Positions 30,146-39,182 of a stretch of DNA of 64,000 bases are shown one piece after another; position 1 is the first letter of the stretch, and every line of letters begins with the position of its first letter. The stretch lies in IMG/VR virus record IMGVR_UViG_3300020463_000008, positions 62,001-126,000 of that record. One strand, written 5' to 3'. A model generated the notes under the pieces. It was not told the origin of the DNA. It made no database searches and worked only from the letters and a program-made list of their open reading frames with translations. The translations under genes and the position numbers were made by a program. Origin of the DNA: a virus.

Positions 30146-31827
30146 CCACCTATTTCACTGAAGTCTACACTTGATTTACTTGCTACAAATGTAAGAGTAA
30201 TGAAATTAATCGCTCTGTTTGGTTTAATGAAGATATCTGCACGGAATTCGTTTCTATCAATCACATCTCCTGTGTTGTTAGTAGTATCACATACAACAGT
30301 AAAGTCTGTGATTCCTCGTCTTCCTTGTACATCTCTTAAGAAAGGATTTACTGCATTCTTAAAGTCATTTCTAGTGAACTCATCGTTGAATTCAAATAGT
30401 TGTGCTTTTGCAGAAATCGCAATTGCTTTTTCTAGTACGATAAATAATCTTCGAACATTTATTCTATTAAATGCAGATTCGCTAGATAGTAGAGTTTTAT
30501 CTCCAAATAATTGTGTACCTGCTCCTGGGAAGGTCACAACAGGGTTTATGCCAGATTGGTATAAAGTATCCCTTTGAGTTTTATTAGGAGAGAATGCTAA
30601 TTTAACAACATTCTTAATTTGTCCTCTAGAAGCACCAGCAGGTGAGAACCAAGCATCTTGGTCATAGTCAGTTCTTGCAGCAAGACCAGCTATGTCACCA
30701 TTTAAAGGTACATATCTATATTTATCGTTGTATCTGTCGTAGCAGTATTTGGATCCAGTATCAAGTACACCATAAGATGAACTTGGTAGTGAGTTTCTAT
30801 AAGTTGTAAGGTCACCAACTGGGTCAGCATCAGTTGCTAGGATAGTATTTCCTGAAGCATCTTCAGCAGAACAGAATACCATACAATCTTTTCTTACTTC
30901 AGCAATATTATTAATTGCAGCAGTAGAAGTTGCAGCATCAGCTTTACCCATCATTATGAGTGAAACATCATACAACTCGTCATTAGCAAATATTGCTAGA
31001 GCAGTTTGTAGGTTTCCTGCAGTTGGAGCAGTATCAACACCACCTGTTAGTGATGGAGCATAAGCACTTGCAAGATCTTTATATGCAGCTCCTGCAGTTG
31101 AGGGAGTACCCCATTCAGCAGTTGAGCCAGTAGTGGTAGGATGATCCATCCACCATACATATCTAGATTGTGAGTTTATAACATCTTTATAGAAGTTATT
31201 AGATCCGTCGAATTTTTTTGCGTCGGAAGCAACTGATAGATGTGAGAAAGATTCTAGTACTGTGCCAGCTTGACCAGTAAACAATCCATCCTCGTCTATT
31301 ACTAGTACATGGATTTCGTCATCTGATGCACCATTAGCTGCAGCAGAAGCAGAAGTTCCAGGAATTCTATCGAAGTTCCCTTTATTACTCCAAGCAGCAA
31401 AAGTTGCTGAGTCAGCAATTTCTACTTTGAGTGAGTTTCCGATACTTCCTGCCCACTTAGCAGCAACTGTACCGACATTGTTTGAACCACCCACAAAAGT
31501 TGATGTGTAGTTGTCCAAGTTTTTAATCTTGACAGCTGTACCAGTAGCGACTGCATTTTTAGCAGCAGTTGTATCGGCACGAACCACAAGAAGATTATTT
31601 GAATATGACAGGAAGTTAGCTGCAGTGAAAAAACTTGCGAAAGTACCATCATTCGGTTTACCGAATCGGGACACCAAGTCATTTTCAGAAACAATTTGTA
31701 CAGGGTCTTCTATTGGACCCCACTGAAAGTTCCCAGCAAAAGCACCAGATGATGTTGCCACATTAGGTACGATTGAGGTAAAATCTTGTTCTTTGACAAC
31801 TACTCCAGGACTGAGTTGAAAAGCCAT
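30142..31827 (-). CDS. 18: Tail sheath protein (gp18-like)
   Basis: This contractile sheath subunit has 561 aa (T4: 659). The N-terminal extended arm starts FQLSPGVVVKEQDFTSIVP, and the conserved C-terminal domain holds LFGDKTLLSSESAFNRINVRRLFIVLEKAI and an ending with NFITLTFVASKSSVDFSE. The middle domain is variable, as in the family. AAGGAG precedes the ATG. Confidence 0.96.
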   Translation of the reverse strand: MAFQLSPGVVVKEQDFTSIVPNVATSSGAFAGNFQWGPIEDPVQIVSENDLVSRFGKPNDGTFASFFTAANFLSYSNNLLVVRADTTAAKNAVATGTAVKIKNLDNYTSTFVGGSNNVGTVAAKWAGSIGNSLKVEIADSATFAAWSNKGNFDRIPGTSASAAANGASDDEIHVLVIDEDGLFTGQAGTVLESFSHLSVASDAKKFDGSNNFYKDVINSQSRYVWWMDHPTTTGSTAEWGTPSTAGAAYKDLASAYAPSLTGGVDTAPTAGNLQTALAIFANDELYDVSLIMMGKADAATSTAAINNIAEVRKDCMVFCSAEDASGNTILATDADPVGDLTTYRNSLPSSSYGVLDTGSKYCYDRYNDKYRYVPLNGDIAGLAARTDYDQDAWFSPAGASRGQIKNVVKLAFSPNKTQRDTLYQSGINPVVTFPGAGTQLFGDKTLLSSESAFNRINVRRLFIVLEKAIAISAKAQLFEFNDEFTRNDFKNAVNPFLRDVQGRRGITDFTVVCDTTNNTGDVIDRNEFRADIFIKPNRAINFITLTFVASKSSVDFSEIGG

Positions 31828-31899
31828 TTGTTTCTCCTTATTACATGAATTCGTTAATTCTAATTAGGAAGTAATCTTTCAATTCTTTCCCAATGTATT

Positions 31900-31906
31900 T
31901 ATTTAG
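31900..31906 (-). promoter_or_regulatory. Late-promoter-like box for gene 18
   Basis: CTAAATAAATA on the minus strand (core 31900-31906), about 73 bp above the gene 18 ATG in the 92-bp gap after gene 17. It is one of the best late-box matches here and is correctly placed for a major virion protein. Confidence 0.55.
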
Positions 31907-31919
31907 TTAATATACGATT

Positions 31920-33509
31920 TTAGAAGTTTATTAGTTCTTCTTCATCGTCATATTTTTGCCCATCTTGAATAAACCCAAAAGGAGTAAGTTCCTCTTCGAT
32001 CTGCTTCATTTGGTTTTGATACATCTCTTCCCTTAAATTTACATCGTTCGATTCAGTAAAATATCGGTCTGAGGTAAGCCAACCAAACAATACAAGGCAC
32101 ATAACCAAGTCATCGTGATATCCGTCATCAGCTGCATAAGATCCTTTATGTTCAATAAAGGTACTAATTTCACCAATAATATCTCCATCATATACTTGTA
32201 ATTTGTTTTCTTCGATAAGAGTCTTAAAATTCATACATCCCTGTCTTTTAATTTTCTTATCAGTTTGAACACCGAACTGGCTTTTACCAGATCCAAAGCC
32301 ACCAGTAATCTTTTGACCTTGTTGTGTTCTAGATACCATAATCATATTTTCGTATTCTAATTCATTATATAATATGTATGGTACTTGCTCACTCGCATTT
32401 ATTTCTACTAATACTTGAGCATTATAATATTCTTTTCCAATCTTATCAATTACATTTGGATATAGTAAAGGACTTATTTGATTGTTTCTATACTTTGCTA
32501 CAACCTTATATGGTGTTTGAGTTGTATCAATTACTACAAAGGCACTAAAATCTCCACCCACACCTTTAGAAGTATCTGCTATTAAAGTATATGAATGTCC
32601 AGGAATTGGTTCTTCCTGAATATCTAAACCATCTCTTTGTAGTATAAATGGCTTTGGCTTCATATCTCCTATGGCAGTAGCACTTATTAATGTTGCACTA
32701 GATCCAAGGAACTCACATAATACTTCTTGATTAAATTTTAATTCGCCAAGTAATGCTCTTTGTTTGTCTGCCCAAGTTTTAGTTCTTCCTGGGATATCGC
32801 TGTATGGTATAAACAATGGAGCAAAATCATTTCGTCCTTCTTTTGCAGCTTCCCAATATCTCCAGAAATGATTATATCCTAGAGGTGTCGAGGACAGTAA
32901 TACTTTGGTATCTTTACCAGCAGAGATCGTAGGATAAACTGAAGTAAAAAATTCTTCTGCGACAGTATTAGGTATAATTGCAGCTTCATCAATGTATAGC
33001 CAGTTTACAGATTTACCACGAATCGCTGAACTAGAAGTTGCAGCAGTAAATATCTTTGAACCATTTTCTAATTCTATATCACCTTTGTTCCAAACAGCAA
33101 CTCCTTGTTGCATCCAGTTTGGTAGATACTCATACATTAATTGATATCTAGATAAAACTTCTCTTGCAGCAGTAGCTTTGTTTGCCATTATTGCAGCAGT
33201 TTTATTATCGTTAAATATAGTGAAGTGTAATATACATGCAGCACTTACGACTGTCTTACCTTGCTGTCTTCCTTCCATGAGAATCGTTTGCCGATTCTTC
33301 ATTATATGTTTTACTTTTTTTCTTTGACAAGGATATAATTTAAAATCTACTACACCATCATCTAAAGAAACAATCTTACAGTAGTTTTCAATAAAGTATA
33401 TTGGATTCTTCTTACACTTTATGTACTCCTGTATTTGCTCCTCAGTAAATTCTACTGGGACTCCAACAGCTTTTAAATTTTGATTTGCATTATAATAAGT
33501 CGTTGCCAT
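31920..33509 (-). CDS. 17: Terminase large subunit (gp17-like)
   Basis: This is the packaging motor ATPase and headful nuclease. It has 529 aa (T4: 610). Walker A GRQQGKTV is at 80-87, Walker B LYIDEA at 171-176 and coupling motif SST at 206-208. Nuclease acidic residues are at D312 (ADTSKG), E369 (VEINAS) and D466/D467 (YHDDL). All key residues are intact. Its ribosome site lies in a small hairpin with a GCAA loop. The small terminase gp16 is not at its usual place upstream. Confidence 0.97.
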   Translation of the reverse strand: MATTYYNANQNLKAVGVPVEFTEEQIQEYIKCKKNPIYFIENYCKIVSLDDGVVDFKLYPCQRKKVKHIMKNRQTILMEGRQQGKTVVSAACILHFTIFNDNKTAAIMANKATAAREVLSRYQLMYEYLPNWMQQGVAVWNKGDIELENGSKIFTAATSSSAIRGKSVNWLYIDEAAIIPNTVAEEFFTSVYPTISAGKDTKVLLSSTPLGYNHFWRYWEAAKEGRNDFAPLFIPYSDIPGRTKTWADKQRALLGELKFNQEVLCEFLGSSATLISATAIGDMKPKPFILQRDGLDIQEEPIPGHSYTLIADTSKGVGGDFSAFVVIDTTQTPYKVVAKYRNNQISPLLYPNVIDKIGKEYYNAQVLVEINASEQVPYILYNELEYENMIMVSRTQQGQKITGGFGSGKSQFGVQTDKKIKRQGCMNFKTLIEENKLQVYDGDIIGEISTFIEHKGSYAADDGYHDDLVMCLVLFGWLTSDRYFTESNDVNLREEMYQNQMKQIEEELTPFGFIQDGQKYDDEEELINF

Positions 33510-33512
33510 GTA

Positions 33513-33527
33513 TCCTCCTTGCGGAGA
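33513..33527 (-). promoter_or_regulatory. Hairpin covering the gene 17 ribosome site
   Basis: On the minus strand TCTCC, loop GCAA, GGAGGA: a 4-5 bp stem with a GNRA-type tetraloop that includes the AAGGAGG site of gene 17. It begins 5 nt after the stop of the 297-aa gene, so ribosomes finishing that gene could open it. Confidence 0.5.
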
Positions 33528-33531
33528 TTAA

Positions 33532-34425
33532 TTATACAACAGTAATAGTACCAAGCATATTAGATGGGTGTGCTGTACATCTGTATTGGTATGTATTTCC
33601 TGTAGACGCATTCATTGGTATAGTGAATGTAATAATGTCATTTGTTGTAGCAAGATTTCTAGTAGCATTAGTAGAACTGATGTAATCTGCAGCAGGTGCA
33701 GTACTAGTTCCGAAAGCCACTATCTCAAATGGGTGACCATTCGCAGCAATGGTATTCCTGAAACGATAAGTATGTCCTCTGTAGACATATAGTTGTGGGT
33801 CATTTTCACCAGCAGATAATAAACCTGAACCAGTGATTGTATAATTACTTCCATCTCCAGCAGTAATAGTGAATAGATTTAATGATACAGCAGTAATAGT
33901 TAATTGAGCAGCACTTGAATTAGAGAGCTCAATACCATTTCCCTGTGTTATAGTAATGTCATCATTTACTGAATTTGATCCAGCTAGTCGTAGTTCTTTT
34001 GAACCAGCTGTGACAGATTCGATTGAAGTAGAATAAGTTGTATTTGTGACTGTGTTATTAATAGTGATGTTATCAGCATCAGTTCTATCAACATTAATAC
34101 CTGTTCCTGAAACTATATTTACATTATCAGTAGAAGCATCAGAACCAGTCAATCTAATTGCTGCATCAGTACCAGAAGTTTCTGCTGATACAGTATAAGT
34201 AGTGTTATCGTTCGCATCAGAAGATGGTTCGAATACACTTGTTCCTGAATTGTATTTTAATATTTGTCCTGAAGTTGGAGAACCAATTGCTATCTTAACT
34301 GTATTTCCACCAAGAGCAGTATATAACTCATTAAAGTTATCTTGGATTTTATCGCCACCATCTCTTAGAGTATCACCTGTGCCATCATTAGCGATGGATC
34401 CAATATTTAAAGTTTGTTTAGCCAT
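33532..34425 (-). CDS. Fibre-like virion protein with C-terminal cupredoxin-like domain, 297 aa
   Basis: The N-terminus (LNIGSIANDGTGDTLRDGGDKI, NFNELYTALG) is the usual attachment motif of marine phage fibre proteins. A beta-repeat middle follows. The last 110 residues look like a cupredoxin: YVYRGHTYRFRN, GHPFEIV with H231, then YRCTAHPSNMLG with C283, H286 and M290. This gives the type-1 copper ligand set His, Cys-x2-His-x3-Met. Metal binding is not proven, as the fold can serve as a plain beta sandwich. It occupies the place where gene 16 is expected. Confidence 0.75.
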   Translation of the reverse strand: MAKQTLNIGSIANDGTGDTLRDGGDKIQDNFNELYTALGGNTVKIAIGSPTSGQILKYNSGTSVFEPSSDANDNTTYTVSAETSGTDAAIRLTGSDASTDNVNIVSGTGINVDRTDADNITINNTVTNTTYSTSIESVTAGSKELRLAGSNSVNDDITITQGNGIELSNSSAAQLTITAVSLNLFTITAGDGSNYTITGSGLLSAGENDPQLYVYRGHTYRFRNTIAANGHPFEIVAFGTSTAPAADYISSTNATRNLATTNDIITFTIPMNASTGNTYQYRCTAHPSNMLGTITVV

Positions 34426-34438
34426 TTATTGTATTCTC

Positions 34439-35191
34439 CTATAAATCTGTTTTCTGGGTTTCGTTCCACCCTAAATCAGTTATCTGTAAAGTATTTAGGT
34501 CACCTGTTGATCTATGTTGTTCATCAGGGTTTCCAAGGTCGACAAAGGTACTTGTAATCACCGACCCAGTTTGATCCACTCCACCAAATAATAGTATTTT
34601 TAATGTGAAGTTTAAAGTCCATGTGACGAATCTTCTTATCTCAAAAGTTCCGTCGTAATCATCTATGAAGCTGGTACTATTTAGTATTATTGGAACATCT
34701 GTTTCAGTTTCTAATGTTGGATCAGTGTTCTTTATTTTCATAGTAAACTCTGGTGTGAAGAATGGTAGTATTTGCTCTATAATTTGTAAACCATCCTCAG
34801 TCGTCTTTGTAAGGCAGTTTAAAGTCATGTCTAAGTTAAAAGGTACAGGTGCAAATATCTTATCCCTTTTACCACTTCCACCACTTAGTGATGTTCTATT
34901 TACTTTAACAGTTCCCATTCTATTTGTTTTTCTTAATGGGTCGTAAGACATTGCAGCCATTTCAAACGACATACGAGGAAGAGTAGTATATACTTGATTC
35001 TCTAATTCAGGATCTTGTTCTAGTCTCTGCATCCATTTTTCTTTTGGACCATATGCGATTGGTACTAATATTTTTTGTTGAACTGTGCCAGCATTATCAA
35101 ATCTTTCGAACTCTATATCTGAAAACATTTTCCCAAAACCGATAATACAGTTTCTAGTAGTCTGATGATAGAAAGGACTTTTGCCCAGCAT
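34439..35191 (-). CDS. 15: Tail sheath stabiliser / tail completion protein (gp15-like)
   Basis: This protein caps the tail and joins it to the neck. It has 250 aa (T4: 272). Matches to T4 gp15 by eye are FGKMFSDIEFERFD, ILVPIAYGPKEKWMQRL, LPRMSFEMAAMSYD, KTNR and IIEQILPFFTPEFT. The ATG overlaps the gene 14 stop (TAATG). Confidence 0.94.
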   Translation of the reverse strand: MLGKSPFYHQTTRNCIIGFGKMFSDIEFERFDNAGTVQQKILVPIAYGPKEKWMQRLEQDPELENQVYTTLPRMSFEMAAMSYDPLRKTNRMGTVKVNRTSLSGGSGKRDKIFAPVPFNLDMTLNCLTKTTEDGLQIIEQILPFFTPEFTMKIKNTDPTLETETDVPIILNSTSFIDDYDGTFEIRRFVTWTLNFTLKILLFGGVDQTGSVITSTFVDLGNPDEQHRSTGDLNTLQITDLGWNETQKTDL

Positions 35192-36120
35192 TAGAATTCT
35201 CCAAATGGATTGTTTTCAGACCAAGCAACTTTTTCATTCGTACTTGGTTGTCTTTCAGTTTCTAGCTCTAAGTTGTCAGCATAGCCACCTTGTCTATCTA
35301 CATTTAATTTAATGGTAGCAACTGCGACAGCTTGAGTTCCACCTGCTGGTGGAGCAGATACAGCAATTGTAGGAACAGCATTATAACCATTTCCTACATT
35401 AGTAATAGTGACACCATTTACTTTACCTGTAGATGCATCAACAGTACAAGTAGCAGTAGCAGTAGTGCTAGGTGTTCCACCACTGAATGTTAATGTAGGA
35501 GCAGAAGTATAACCAGCTCCAACATTGCTGAATGTTATAGAATCTACAAACATACCCTCTGTCCTTGCAGGGTCTTCCGAGAAAGTTTTAAGATCTTCAA
35601 ATACATCAATATCAGCAACACCAGTGTCAATTCTTTCAGAAGCATATTGAAACAATTCTACTTCCATTTTGTAAGTATATAATTTTCCTAATTGATAAAA
35701 AGGATCTTGATGTTGAACAAATTTAATTTCAAACAATCCTTTAGTCAATGGAAAATAAATTAAGTCTCCTTCGTTTGGTCTATTAGGAACAAATGTATTT
35801 CCATGCTGACCAACTAATTCTGTCCATCTAGATCTTGCTACAACTAGAGTAGCACTTAACTCATTAAACAAACCAAACTTCTGTATGAATGGACCTTGTC
35901 CTCCTAAGTTATCTACATTCTCAAAATACATTTCAATAGGAAATGCGTGTTCAAATTTTGAGAGGGGATCTTCGCCTAAGATTTCATCTTTAGCAACTTG
36001 AGTTCTTGGAATATAAAAAACATTTTGACCATAAATTGCTAGAGACTCAATAATTAAAGACTCTATTAAATTCTGTTCAGATGCTACTCCTTGAGATATG
36101 TAAGTATTTCTTCCAGCCAT
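35191..36120 (-). CDS. 14: Neck protein (gp14-like) with an inserted beta-repeat
   Basis: This head-completion protein of the neck has 309 aa (T4: 256). The gp14 core is recognisable: ESLIIESLAIYGQNVFYIPR, GPFIQKFGLFNE, GDLIYFPLTKGLFEIKFVQH and FYQLGKLYTYKMEVELFQY. Between about residue 200 and 275 it carries an extra module (GAGYTSAPTLTFSGG ... GNGYNAVPTIAV) that also occurs in other virion proteins here. That module accounts for the extra length. Confidence 0.94.
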   Translation of the reverse strand: MAGRNTYISQGVASEQNLIESLIIESLAIYGQNVFYIPRTQVAKDEILGEDPLSKFEHAFPIEMYFENVDNLGGQGPFIQKFGLFNELSATLVVARSRWTELVGQHGNTFVPNRPNEGDLIYFPLTKGLFEIKFVQHQDPFYQLGKLYTYKMEVELFQYASERIDTGVADIDVFEDLKTFSEDPARTEGMFVDSITFSNVGAGYTSAPTLTFSGGTPSTTATATCTVDASTGKVNGVTITNVGNGYNAVPTIAVSAPPAGGTQAVAVATIKLNVDRQGGYADNLELETERQPSTNEKVAWSENNPFGEF

Positions 36121-36124
36121 TTAT

Positions 36125-37096
36125 TTACCCTGTGAAGAACTCTAGTGGTGCACCTTTTCCGATGAGTTCGTCTTCTAGTTGTTGTAGTTCGTTCATGGCT
36201 TCGTTATATATACCATCGCCATCCATTGAAACTCCTCCAGGCAAAACTAGTCCCGAAAACTTTTTAAGATTAAGTCCCCACTGTTTCTTGAACAGAGCAG
36301 TAGTATATTTTTTTAACCATGGCTCTCCAAATACTTTTGTGTATGTGGTAGGATCTAATGCTTTATAAACATCAGCCATTATGAAATCGCCAATCTGTAC
36401 ATCTCCTCGCCAATCTAGGTCAAGGAATAATTTATTGTGCATTCTATTAAAACGATAAAGAGTTTTACCATTTAACATTAAATCAAGTAAAGATAGATGT
36501 CCCATAACAGTAGTATAATAAACTATACTTGTAGAGGTTAAATCATATAAGTCATTTAATCTTAATTGATATTGTAAGTCGAATATATTTCTAGAATCAG
36601 TAGTATTAGAAAAAACTGTAAAAACTTTATTTACTCCAAATATTTCATCACCAACAGGAACATATCCATTTTCTGTATCACCTTTTACAACAGTATTAAT
36701 TATACCAGTAGCACCAGAAGATTCTCCAGTAATAGTTTCTCCATTTGTAAATCCAGTTCTACTTGAAGTTAAGTTATTAATCTTTTGATATATAATACTT
36801 GAACCAGCAGAAGAAGTATGTACTGACGCACGACAACCTGATGTACCACCCTCGATAACTTCTCCAGCAGTAAAGTTTCCTGCAACTGCAGCAGTTAAAT
36901 TAATTGATGTCCCTGTGACTACATGTTGAAAGTAAGCTCGTTCTGTACCATTCCAGTGATTAATATTAAAGTATTCAATCGCTTCATCTAAGCGATCTTC
37001 TAGCTGTTCGTCAGCTACATTTATTTCTATCACTGGCGATCCAAGCGATCGTAATGCGTAATCTTTAAGTTGTTCTCTTGTTGATGGATTTGCCAT
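36125..37096 (-). CDS. 13: Neck protein (gp13-like) with an inserted beta module
   Basis: This protein connects head and tail with gp14. It has 323 aa (T4: 309). The N-terminus ANPSTREQLKDYALRSLGSPVIEINVADEQLEDRLDEA and the C-terminal KYTTALFKKQWGLNLKKF.G..LPGGV are typical. Residues about 65-140 hold an extra module (FTAGEVIEGGTSG ... FTNGETITGESSGATG) found in similar form in gp8 and the 2447-aa protein. A late-type box lies 5 bp above the ATG. Confidence 0.93.
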   Translation of the reverse strand: MANPSTREQLKDYALRSLGSPVIEINVADEQLEDRLDEAIEYFNINHWNGTERAYFQHVVTGTSINLTAAVAGNFTAGEVIEGGTSGCRASVHTSSAGSSIIYQKINNLTSSRTGFTNGETITGESSGATGIINTVVKGDTENGYVPVGDEIFGVNKVFTVFSNTTDSRNIFDLQYQLRLNDLYDLTSTSIVYYTTVMGHLSLLDLMLNGKTLYRFNRMHNKLFLDLDWRGDVQIGDFIMADVYKALDPTTYTKVFGEPWLKKYTTALFKKQWGLNLKKFSGLVLPGGVSMDGDGIYNEAMNELQQLEDELIGKGAPLEFFTG

Positions 37097-37101
37097 ACTA
37101 C

Positions 37102-37108
37102 TATTTAG
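37102..37108 (-). promoter_or_regulatory. Late-promoter-like box before gene 13
   Basis: CTAAATA on the minus strand, but only 5 bp from the ATG, so its transcript would be leaderless. It may therefore be fortuitous. Confidence 0.3.
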
Positions 37109-37115
37109 TTCCTTT

Positions 37116-39131
37116 TTATGCTCCTAATGCGATACTCATTGCTATTGAAAATGGTTCCATAGCGAATTTTTTATCCATTGCAGCATTATATTGTGCTAGA
37201 ACTGGGGTAATTATTCCTGTTGTCCCACTTGCTAGTTTCGTTAAACTTGATGTTCCTCCCATACCTGAGTGTGTTTCACAGTATGGATATAATGTTGTTG
37301 GTGTATTTGCGTCTGTCACTAATACCATTTTGGCACCACTAGTTCCTTGAGTACCAGTGTATGTGACACCTGTTGTATATTTTGTTCCCCCACCATGCGT
37401 ACCATCTTGAGTACCACTCAATGCAAATAAATGCCCAGAGTGTGTAGTAGAAGATAAATCAAAGGTATATGTTTGACCTTGTATAATATCTATTTCTTGA
37501 TTTATGCCACCTGATAATGTATAGTAATTATTTCCTGTACTGTAATCATTATATACAAGTATATTAAGTGTGACATCTTTTGCTGGACTTTCTACTGTCA
37601 CTGTTGGCACAGTAGTATAACCTGAACCAGCTGCAGTTATAACTGCTTCTGTAATCTTACCAGTTGTGACATTAATAACAGTATAACCTGATGCAACTGA
37701 ACCACCATTTACAGAAGGATTAACAGTTGTTGTTGCGGTAGCTTGAATTGCACCTGCTCCAGCATTAGGAGTTGCAGCAATCGTGACATTTGGTGCAGTC
37801 GGATAACCTGATCCACCAGTATCTACAGTGATACTTGCTACTGCGAATGTATTATTTCCAGAGCCATCATCAACCATAGTAGCAGTTGCTGTTGCTTGTA
37901 CAGCAGGATTAGCAGTTGGTGCATCAATCGTGACTACTGGTGCAGCAGTATATCCTCCACCTGCGTTTGTAATAACAAGAGTGTCAACACCAGTATTATC
38001 TGGATTAGGGAAAGTAATTGATGGTTGTTCTAAGTATCCTGCTCCATCATTTGTTATAGTAAGTGAAGCAAGTGAATTTGATACTCCTGGATTCATCATT
38101 AATCCAGTTGATTTTTTCATAATCTTAGCATCATCTAAAAATATTGTATCTCCACCAACATATAAGTTTCTCCATTTTTTGCTAGCAGAACCTAAATCAT
38201 AAAGGTCATCAGTTGCTGGTAATACATGTTCACCTATCGCAGAAAATGATGCAGTAGCTGGAGCGAATGATAAGTTTCCTGCTCCATCAGATTGTAATGC
38301 ACCTGCAGCATCTGTGACATTTATTTCATTTACACCAACAACATTGTTAGCGATATTAGTAGCAAGGGCAACTGCACCTGAACCATCAAATGAAACTGCT
38401 GAAGCAGTGACATCTCCAGTAAGACTAAAATTTTGAGCACTAGCCAAACTTGTAGCAGTACCTGCACTTGCAGCAACTACACTTAAATTATCAACAAAAG
38501 TTTTTGTGACTCGTGCATCTATTGCACTATTTGCTAATGTATTGCTAAAATATTTGTTGGTAGATCCTTCTGATAAATTATCAGTATCAAAAGAGGATAA
38601 AGAAACTGCTGGAGTAAATGAGTTTGCGTTGTCGTCATATGTCCAAGTAAGACCTGTACCATTTTGAACTAGAGCTGATATTCTATCATCAACTTTTTCA
38701 TTAGTGTAGTAAAGGTTTGAACTTCCTTCACTAATATTATCTGTATCTAATGTTAAACTACCACCTAGAACTAATGATTGTGAATTTATTGTGACACTAT
38801 TATTAGCAAGCATGTCATTTGTGACACCTGATGCTTTTACTTGTAATGTGTTGGAAGAAATTTGTATCGAAGAATCGTCGACATCGATTGCTAAGTTTGC
38901 TGAACCAGCAGTAGTACCACCTGTTAGACCTGAACCAGTCGGAGTTAATACTTCTGTAATATCTCCTGTAGCAGCACCGATGTTATTAGCAACCTCAACT
39001 ATACCACCAGAAGAACGAACATAAATCTTTTTGTCTGCAGTGTTTACTGCTATTTCGCCAACTGCTAAATCACTCGTGCTTGGAACACTACTTGAGGTTT
39101 CTGATTTCTTTAGTTTTATTACAGTTGGCAT
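37116..39131 (-). CDS. Fibre protein with cupredoxin-like segment and C-terminal tag, 671 aa
   Basis: The N-terminus (VIKLKKSETSSSVPSTSDLAVGEIAVNTADKKIYVR) is a fibre attachment motif. TDNLSEGSTNKYFSN-type shaft repeats follow in the first half. Residues about 350-530 carry GSGYxxxPxVTI beta repeats. Residues about 540-630 resemble a cupredoxin, with H564/H567, then YPYCETHSGMGG (C618, H621, M624). The last residues, SIAMSIALGA, recur at the ends of two other small proteins here. It is likely a distal fibre or adhesin subunit. Confidence 0.72.
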   Translation of the reverse strand: MPTVIKLKKSETSSSVPSTSDLAVGEIAVNTADKKIYVRSSGGIVEVANNIGAATGDITEVLTPTGSGLTGGTTAGSANLAIDVDDSSIQISSNTLQVKASGVTNDMLANNSVTINSQSLVLGGSLTLDTDNISEGSSNLYYTNEKVDDRISALVQNGTGLTWTYDDNANSFTPAVSLSSFDTDNLSEGSTNKYFSNTLANSAIDARVTKTFVDNLSVVAASAGTATSLASAQNFSLTGDVTASAVSFDGSGAVALATNIANNVVGVNEINVTDAAGALQSDGAGNLSFAPATASFSAIGEHVLPATDDLYDLGSASKKWRNLYVGGDTIFLDDAKIMKKSTGLMMNPGVSNSLASLTITNDGAGYLEQPSITFPNPDNTGVDTLVITNAGGGYTAAPVVTIDAPTANPAVQATATATMVDDGSGNNTFAVASITVDTGGSGYPTAPNVTIAATPNAGAGAIQATATTTVNPSVNGGSVASGYTVINVTTGKITEAVITAAGSGYTTVPTVTVESPAKDVTLNILVYNDYSTGNNYYTLSGGINQEIDIIQGQTYTFDLSSTTHSGHLFALSGTQDGTHGGGTKYTTGVTYTGTQGTSGAKMVLVTDANTPTTLYPYCETHSGMGGTSSLTKLASGTTGIITPVLAQYNAAMDKKFAMEPFSIAMSIALGA

Positions 39132-39156
39132 GAACCATTCCTAAAATTTAAAATTA

Positions 39157-39182
39157 AAATACTAAGAATTAATCCTTAGTAT
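39157..39182 (-). terminator. Weak hairpin after the 610-aa fibre gene
   Basis: On the minus strand ACTAAG, 8-nt loop, CTTAGT, then ATTTTAATTTT. The 6-bp AT-rich stem overlaps the stop codon region. It could cause partial termination between two fibre genes. Confidence 0.3.
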
